From Treponema sp. (GTDB taxonomy: Bacteria > Spirochaetota > Spirochaetia > Treponematales > Treponemataceae): a DNA stretch of 9,884 nt. Positions 6,140-9,884 of the stretch are shown here, piece after piece; the stretch's first letter is position 1; each line of letters opens with the position of its first letter. Below the pieces are notes generated by a model. It saw nothing but the letters and a program-made list of their open reading frames with translations. It was not told the DNA's origin and searched no databases. Where the stretch lies: the NCBI GenBank assembly GCA_016296655.1, contig JAEDIW010000066.1, positions 1 to 9,884 of the forward strand. The letters run 5' to 3'. The position numbers were made by a program, and so were the translations under genes.

Positions 6140-7678
6140 TTGAATTCTTCAAATATAATGCATATTGCCTGGTTTACGTTTTTTCAGGCTGCATGTTCAA
6201 CTTTGATGGCTCTTTTTATAGGCCTTCCAGCTGCCTTTTTTTGCGGAAAAAGGGATTTTTTCGGTCGGAAATTTCTGTTATCTCTGTCAGCAGTTCCTTT
6301 CTGCGTCCCTTCATTAATCATTGCACTTGGATATGTAACTTTTTTGGGCGTAAATGGCGCTCTGAATAATTTTTTGATGGCTGTTCTGGGGCTTGAAAAA
6401 CCGCCTCTTCATATACTGTATTCGTTTCCGGGGCTTGTTATAGCTCATGGTTTTTACAATTTTCCGCTCATAATGAAAAATGTTGCTGAATCATGGGAGA
6501 AAATTCCCTGTAGTCAGGCTGAAAGTGCCAGACTTTTGGGGGCGAGTGAATTCAGGATTTTTAAAACCATAACTTTTTTTCAGCTGCTGCCGTCAATTGC
6601 TTCAAGCTGCATGCTGGTTTTTATTTATTGTTTTTTGAGTTTTATGATGGTTCTGCTTTTTGGAGGAGTCGGAAACTCTACGCTGGAAGTTGAAATTTAT
6701 AAAGCTGCCAGAGCAAAACTGGATTTTAGACTGGCAGGAATGCTTGCCTTTGTTGAAACCGGAATTTTGTGTGCGGTAACGGTTTTTTACAGCATTCTGG
6801 AAGAAAAAACTTCCCGCTCAAAAGGAATTTCTTCTGACAAGAAAAAAGTTCGCATAAAGCTTGCCGGAGCTGATAATAAAAAAGCTGAAATTTGTGTTTT
6901 CTGCATTTTGCTTGTGCTGATTTTTTCATTTTTTCTGGCTCCAGTTCTGGGAATTTTTTATAATGCCTTTACTTCGCCTAAAACTGGGGTTGTTTTTACA
7001 TTTGCTTCATTTGACAGGATTTTAAAAATGAAAGGTTTTGTTCCGGCTTTTGTTTCAACGGTAAAAACCGCCACCTGTACAGGCCTGTTATGTACTTTTC
7101 TGGGCTTTTTGTATTCTGTCCTTTTGAAATTTCTGGAAGGTAAAACTGGCAGGTTTTGCAGTGTACTGCTCAAGGTTCTGCCCATGCTGCCAATGTCAGT
7201 TTCTTCTGTGGTTGTTGGAATTGTGATAACATCTCTGGTAAAAAGAGGAAGTTTTTGGCATCTGGTTTTGGCTCAGACATTTTTGTTCTGGCCTCTGGCT
7301 TTCAGGGTGATTTTTTCCCAATTGCAGAAAATTACCAGTCAGACTTTGGATTCTGCTCTGTTATTGTCGAAAAACAAAGTGCAGGTTGTTGTAAATGTTT
7401 TTCTGCCACTTTGCAAAACTGGTGTGTTAAGTGCTTTTGGCTTTTGCTTTTCTTCAAGTGCCGGGGATACGACTTTACCTCTTGTGCTTGCAATTCCTAA
7501 GTTTACAACACTTTCGCTTTTTACCTACCGTCTTGCCGGAGCCTATAAATTTAATGAAGCCTGTGCGGCAGGTTCTGTGCTGGCCATTATTTGTGCAGGA
7601 TTTTTTTTGCTGACTGGCAATGGATTTGCAAAAAAAGTTTTTTTCTGGAAAAAGAAGGAAAACGTTTGGGGTTTATGA
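6140..7678 (+). CDS. thiP: Thiamine/TPP ABC transporter permease, fused two-domain
   Basis: ThiP is the membrane channel of the importer. This 512-residue protein contains two tandem binding-protein-dependent permease domains in one chain, as is standard for ThiP (about 536 residues in E. coli). Hydrophobic segments are spread along both halves. The EAA coupling loops that dock ThiQ are visible at about 124-150 (CSQAESARLLGASEFRIFKT) and about 397-425 (SQTLDSALLLSKNKVQVV followed by NVFLPL). The second half ends GDTTLPLVLAIPKF, then LSLFTYRLAGAYKFNEACAA, very like ThiP/SfuB-type permeases. A charged linker of about 35 residues (near 220-250) joins the halves. The start is TTG, supported by GGGGAG. 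The 124-bp gap after thiB and the 69-bp gap before thiQ contain no promoter or convincing terminator, so one transcript under the TPP riboswitch is expected. Confidence 0.93.
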   Translation: MNSSNIMHIAWFTFFQAACSTLMALFIGLPAAFFCGKRDFFGRKFLLSLSAVPFCVPSLIIALGYVTFLGVNGALNNFLMAVLGLEKPPLHILYSFPGLVIAHGFYNFPLIMKNVAESWEKIPCSQAESARLLGASEFRIFKTITFFQLLPSIASSCMLVFIYCFLSFMMVLLFGGVGNSTLEVEIYKAARAKLDFRLAGMLAFVETGILCAVTVFYSILEEKTSRSKGISSDKKKVRIKLAGADNKKAEICVFCILLVLIFSFFLAPVLGIFYNAFTSPKTGVVFTFASFDRILKMKGFVPAFVSTVKTATCTGLLCTFLGFLYSVLLKFLEGKTGRFCSVLLKVLPMLPMSVSSVVVGIVITSLVKRGSFWHLVLAQTFLFWPLAFRVIFSQLQKITSQTLDSALLLSKNKVQVVVNVFLPLCKTGVLSAFGFCFSSSAGDTTLPLVLAIPKFTTLSLFTYRLAGAYKFNEACAAGSVLAIICAGFFLLTGNGFAKKVFFWKKKENVWGL

Positions 7679-7747
7679 GTTCTTCATTTGGAAAAAAACA
7701 GTTTTTTTGAAACTATATTTAAGCAGTAATATTTAAGGCTGGAAAAA

Positions 7748-8440
7748 ATGTATTTTGAAGCTGAAAATTTAATTGAACAGTTTGAAAGTGTAGAAATCAA
7801 TGTTTCTATAAAGTGTGAAAAATCTACAATGACTTGTGTTGTAGGCCCAAGCGGCAGCGGAAAGTCTACGGTTTTGCGCCTGATTTGCGGTTTGGACAGA
7901 CCAAAAAAGTTGCACCCTCAGCCAGCGCAGAAAATTGTTCTGGACGGGCAGGACATCACAAACCTGATGCCTGCAAAACGCCAGATTGGAATGGTTTTTC
8001 AAAACCATACGCTTTTTGACCATTTGACAGTGGCGCAGAATGTTGCATACGGTTTGATTTCGCACGGAATGAAAAAAAAGCAGGCTGTTGCAGAAGCTTC
8101 AGCTTTTCTGGAGCAGTTTGAACTGGCCGGCTTTGAAAACCGATTTCCAGAAACTCTGTCAGGTGGTGAAGCTCAGCGTGTCTGTCTTGCACGAACGTTG
8201 ATTATGAAGCCAAAACTTGTTCTGTTTGACGAACCGCTTTCAGCGCTGGATGCACCTTTGCGTAAAAAACTTGCACAGCTGATTTGCCGGCTTCGGAAAG
8301 AAATGGGCTTTACTGGAATTATGGTTACACATGATTTGGAAGAGGCCAAAACTATAGGAGACAGAATAGTTTTGATGAAAAAAGGTCATATTACCTGGTT
8401 TGGAAAATCAGAAAATTTTAGAGGGGATTTGCTTGGATAG
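7748..8440 (+). CDS. thiQ: Thiamine/TPP ABC transporter ATP-binding protein
   Basis: ThiQ is the ATPase that powers the ThiBP importer on the cytoplasmic side. All ABC motifs are intact in 230 residues: Walker A GPSGSGKST (33-41), Q-loop Gln85 in MVFQNHTLF, signature LSGGEAQR (137-144), Walker B LVLFDEP (157-163), D-loop SALD, and H-loop His195 in VTHD. The length matches the compact ThiQ type, with no C-terminal regulatory TOBE domain, and the ending KGHITWFGKSENF resembles E. coli ThiQ. Spacing to thiP is 69 bp and the Shine-Dalgarno is weak (GGA four bases before the ATG). The assignment as ThiQ rather than another importer ATPase rests mainly on the riboswitch and on its thiB and thiP neighbours. 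It is the last gene of the operon. Confidence 0.94.
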   Translation: MYFEAENLIEQFESVEINVSIKCEKSTMTCVVGPSGSGKSTVLRLICGLDRPKKLHPQPAQKIVLDGQDITNLMPAKRQIGMVFQNHTLFDHLTVAQNVAYGLISHGMKKKQAVAEASAFLEQFELAGFENRFPETLSGGEAQRVCLARTLIMKPKLVLFDEPLSALDAPLRKKLAQLICRLRKEMGFTGIMVTHDLEEAKTIGDRIVLMKKGHITWFGKSENFRGDLLG

Positions 8441-8441
8441 A

Positions 8442-8621
8442 ATGATGTTTTTGCCTGCGGCAAGGATTGTAAGGGCGGGCTTGCCCGTTCCGAAGAGGAT
8501 TGGAGCGAAGCTTCAAGCCGCGCAGGAATGGAGGCGCTTTGACGCCGGAACCCTGAAAAGCCTGGTTTTGCTTGGTGAGCCTGGTGAACCAAGCAAAAGC
8601 CGCCCAAAAATAAAAAAATAA
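8442..8621 (+). CDS. Possible small ORF through repeat copy 2
   Basis: Two ATGs (8442, 8445) just after the thiQ stop open a frame of 59 codons that reads through the whole repeat. It begins MMFLPAARIVRAGLPVPKRI and ends with a basic tail, PKIKK. GGA at 8435-8437 is a weak Shine-Dalgarno. The small ORF at 688 starts with the same ATG TTT TTG and shares A-A-R-I in phase, but then stops early. No family is recognised. The open frame may simply reflect the GC-rich repeat, so this is kept as a low-confidence entry. Confidence 0.15.
   Translation: MMFLPAARIVRAGLPVPKRIGAKLQAAQEWRRFDAGTLKSLVLLGEPGEPSKSRPKIKK
8456..8606 (+). repeat. Structured intergenic repeat, copy 2
   Basis: This is the second copy of the element at 711-849, in the same orientation, 15 bp after thiQ and within its likely 3' untranslated region. 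The 5' core TGCGGCAAGGAT, GGGCTTG, GGAGCGA, GAACCC, AGCCTGG plus T-run, and the 3' end AAAAGCCGCCCA are shared. The 3' hairpin pairs TTTTGCTTGGT (8566-8576) with ACCAAGCAAAA (8588-8598), 11 bp perfect. GG (8564-8565) then pairs with CC (8600-8601) past a bulged G, the same layout as copy 1 with different stem bases. A small hairpin, GGCG/CGCC (8533-8546), is specific to this copy. The ends GGGCGGGCTT and AAGCCGCCC form near-perfect terminal inverted repeats. Confidence 0.75.
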
Positions 8622-8693
8622 ACTTTAAATTAAATTTGCTTTTGAGCTGGCAGAATTTGACAAAAAGATTGCCTTGAAGCATAATGATTTTAC

Positions 8694-8741
8694 GCACAAA
8701 GAAGTGACGGCTTAGCCTGAGTTTTTTGTGCTTTTTTTTTT
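8694..8741 (+). terminator. Strong intrinsic terminator of the thi operon
   Basis: GCACAAAGAA (8694-8703) pairs with TTTTTTGTGC (8722-8731), ten pairs including one G-T, followed by ten consecutive T residues (8732-8741). The reverse strand has no T-run after the stem, so it acts only on rightward transcription. It lies 254 bp after thiQ and separates the thi operon from panE. Confidence 0.85.
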
Positions 8742-8766
8742 GAAGAGGCAGGAACTTTGGAAAAGG

Positions 8767-8786
8767 CTTGAATGGATTTGTTCAAG
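8767..8786 (+). promoter_or_regulatory. Dyad upstream of panE
   Basis: CTTGAA (8767-8772) and TTCAAG (8781-8786) form a perfect inverted repeat around eight bases, 47 bp before the panE start. It could be an operator or a small RNA hairpin. I found no clear promoter between the thi terminator and panE. Confidence 0.25.
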
Positions 8787-8833
8787 TGGCTTGTCGAAAT
8801 TTTGAAAAACGCAGAGCGAAAAATGGAGATGTT

Positions 8834-9769
8834 ATGAAAATTGTTGTTATTGGTGCAGGAGCAATGGGCTGCCTTTACGGGGCATATCTTAGCCAGAAAC
8901 ATGAAGTAATAATGCTGGATAGTTTTCAGATGCAGGTTGATGCCATAAATGAACACGGAATTACAGTGCTTGAAGAGGATGGAACTGAGCAGCATTTTGC
9001 AAACGTAAAGGCCTGTCTGTCTGGAGAATACAGCGAAGTTGCAGACCTTATAATTGTTTTTGTAAAGTCGATTTTTTCAGAGGATGCACTGCAGGCAAAC
9101 AGACGGCTTTTTGGAGAGCATACGCTTGTAATGACGTTGCAGAATGGAGCTGGCAATGACCGCAAAATTGAAAAATATGTAGCAAAGAAGAATGTTATAA
9201 TCGGTACCAGCAAGCATAATTCTGTAAATATGGGCGGTGGAAAAGTAAGGCATTCAGGGCATGGAGTTACAACGATTGGGAGTAACCTGAAAGACAATAA
9301 AAATCTTGAAAAAATCAGGGATATACTTGACGAAAGTGGTTTTTCAACTGAAATAACAGATGACATTCAGCGGATTGTATGGAGCAAATTATTTGTAAAC
9401 CTTTCGATAAATACTTTTACGGCAATTACACGTTCGCCGATTGGTTCTATGATTGACAATTCTTATGCGTGGGATTTTGCTGAAAAAATGATTTGTGAGG
9501 CGGTTGATGTTGCAGAAGCAGACGGTACTCATTTTTCATATATGGAAGTTTTGAATATGGTTCACCATGTCTGCGAAGATGCCGGAAAAGGCTATTCTTC
9601 GATGTCTCAGGATGTAATGAATTGCCGTCCGACAGAAATAGATGCAATTAATGGGGCGATTGTTGCCCAGGCCAAGCTTTACAATGTGCCTGTGCCTTAC
9701 AATTCTCTGATTGTAGACCTCATTCATGCTATTGAAGGTTCGTATAAATATCAGGCAAAGAAGTCTTGA
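8834..9769 (+). CDS. panE: Ketopantoate reductase-family protein (2-dehydropantoate 2-reductase)
   Basis: This 311-residue cytosolic enzyme is predicted to reduce 2-dehydropantoate to pantoate with NADPH, a step toward pantothenate and CoA. The N-terminal Rossmann domain opens MKIVVIGAGAMGCLYGAYL, with GxGxxG at residues 7-12. LQNGAGN, the conserved Asn-containing motif, is near 105. The helical C-terminal domain carries the catalytic Lys185 in WSKLFVNLSIN and the conserved Glu268 in SSMSQDVMNCRPTEIDAING, followed by a typical NVPVPYNSLI. I chose ATG 8834 because GGAG (8825-8828) lies five bases upstream and the Rossmann fold starts at once. An in-frame TTG at 8768 would add 22 unrelated residues. 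The family also includes reductases of other 2-oxo acids, so the exact substrate is not proved. It follows the thi terminator; apbA, the Salmonella synonym of panE, was named for an effect on thiamine synthesis. Confidence 0.88.
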   Translation: MKIVVIGAGAMGCLYGAYLSQKHEVIMLDSFQMQVDAINEHGITVLEEDGTEQHFANVKACLSGEYSEVADLIIVFVKSIFSEDALQANRRLFGEHTLVMTLQNGAGNDRKIEKYVAKKNVIIGTSKHNSVNMGGGKVRHSGHGVTTIGSNLKDNKNLEKIRDILDESGFSTEITDDIQRIVWSKLFVNLSINTFTAITRSPIGSMIDNSYAWDFAEKMICEAVDVAEADGTHFSYMEVLNMVHHVCEDAGKGYSSMSQDVMNCRPTEIDAINGAIVAQAKLYNVPVPYNSLIVDLIHAIEGSYKYQAKKS

Positions 9770-9832
9770 TTTTATGCACATTCCCCCTTGTTTTTACAGG
9801 GAAGTAAAATTGATGTTTTTTCCTTAAAGATA

Positions 9833-9841
9833 TGCTATATT
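9833..9841 (+). promoter_or_regulatory. Candidate extended -10 for the right-edge gene
   Basis: TGCTATATT is a TG-n extended -10. Transcription would start near 9848, right at the Shine-Dalgarno, leaving a 5' leader of only about 14 nt. An alternative is TTGATG (9810-9815) with TATGCT (9831-9836) at a short 15-base spacing. Confidence 0.35.
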
Positions 9842-9861
9842 TTTTATCAGGAGGTATTCCT

Positions 9862-9884
9862 ATGAGCGATTTTGCTTATGCATA
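9862..9884 (+). CDS. Start of an unidentified gene (cut by window edge)
   Basis: AGGAGG (9849-9854), a perfect Shine-Dalgarno, sits seven bases before ATG 9862. Only seven codons (MSDFAYA) are visible, too few to name the product. The ribosome binding site and the candidate promoter just upstream make a real gene likely. It starts 92 bp after panE on the same strand. Confidence 0.6.

Noticed and set aside
6055..6369. 104-codon open frame overlapping the thiP start
   Set aside because: It overlaps thiP in another frame, has no ribosome binding site, and its residues show no family pattern, while the thiP frame carries permease motifs throughout.
7675..7710. 11-codon frame starting at ATGA overlapping the thiP stop
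   Set aside because: No Shine-Dalgarno and no connection to the thiQ frame; the sequence is A/T tracts in the gap between genes.
8564..8621. 3' hairpin of repeat copy 2 as a thiQ terminator
   Set aside because: The stem is followed by A-rich sequence on the plus strand, not T. A proper terminator is found at 8694-8741.
8768..8833. N-terminal extension of panE from TTG 8768
   Set aside because: The 22 added residues are unlike any Rossmann start and overlap the CTTGAA/TTCAAG dyad. ATG 8834 has a good GGAG site.
9780..9801. TTCCC/GGGAA hairpin after panE as a terminator
   Set aside because: Five-pair stem around a T-rich loop, with no T-tract directly after it. Termination here cannot be supported from sequence.

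Overview
This window is most likely from a spirochaete, probably a host-associated Treponema. The evidence is AT-rich coding sequence with strong GGAG-type ribosome binding sites, a relaxed lipobox ending F-S-G-C, a methyl-accepting chemotaxis protein, and a free-standing HTH/DUF4097-type regulator. The genus is an inference; no rRNA or other decisive marker is present.

Left part (1-2658). The 5' end of a pyruvate kinase gene runs off the left edge on the minus strand. A 355-bp spacer, mostly filled by a structured intergenic repeat (copy 1), separates it from a divergently transcribed HTH-XRE regulator that carries a C-terminal DUF4097-like domain. A GNAT-family N-acetyltransferase follows, 268 bp downstream.

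Middle (2662-4740). A methyl-accepting chemotaxis protein is transcribed alone from an extended -10 promoter. It has two TM segments, a Cache-like periplasmic domain, HAMP and a signalling hairpin. A hairpin plus T-tract downstream is its candidate terminator.

Core (4831-8741). This is a complete thiamine/TPP uptake operon: candidate sigma70 promoter, TPP (THI-element) riboswitch with the Shine-Dalgarno built into its 3' end, thiB lipoprotein, thiP fused permease, thiQ ATPase, a second copy of the intergenic repeat in the 3' untranslated region, and a strong intrinsic terminator. When TPP is plentiful the riboswitch should hide the thiB ribosome binding site and shut down the importer.

Right part (8767-9884). 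A ketopantoate reductase-family gene (panE/apbA) is followed by the first seven codons of another gene with a perfect AGGAGG ribosome binding site.

The most interesting non-coding signal is the pair of repeats at 711-849 and 8456-8606. Their ends are conserved but their middles differ. Each has a 3' hairpin whose two arms differ in sequence between copies yet remain perfectly complementary, which points to a structured element under selection or a mobile palindromic element. No CRISPR array, tRNA, rRNA, IS or phage gene was seen.
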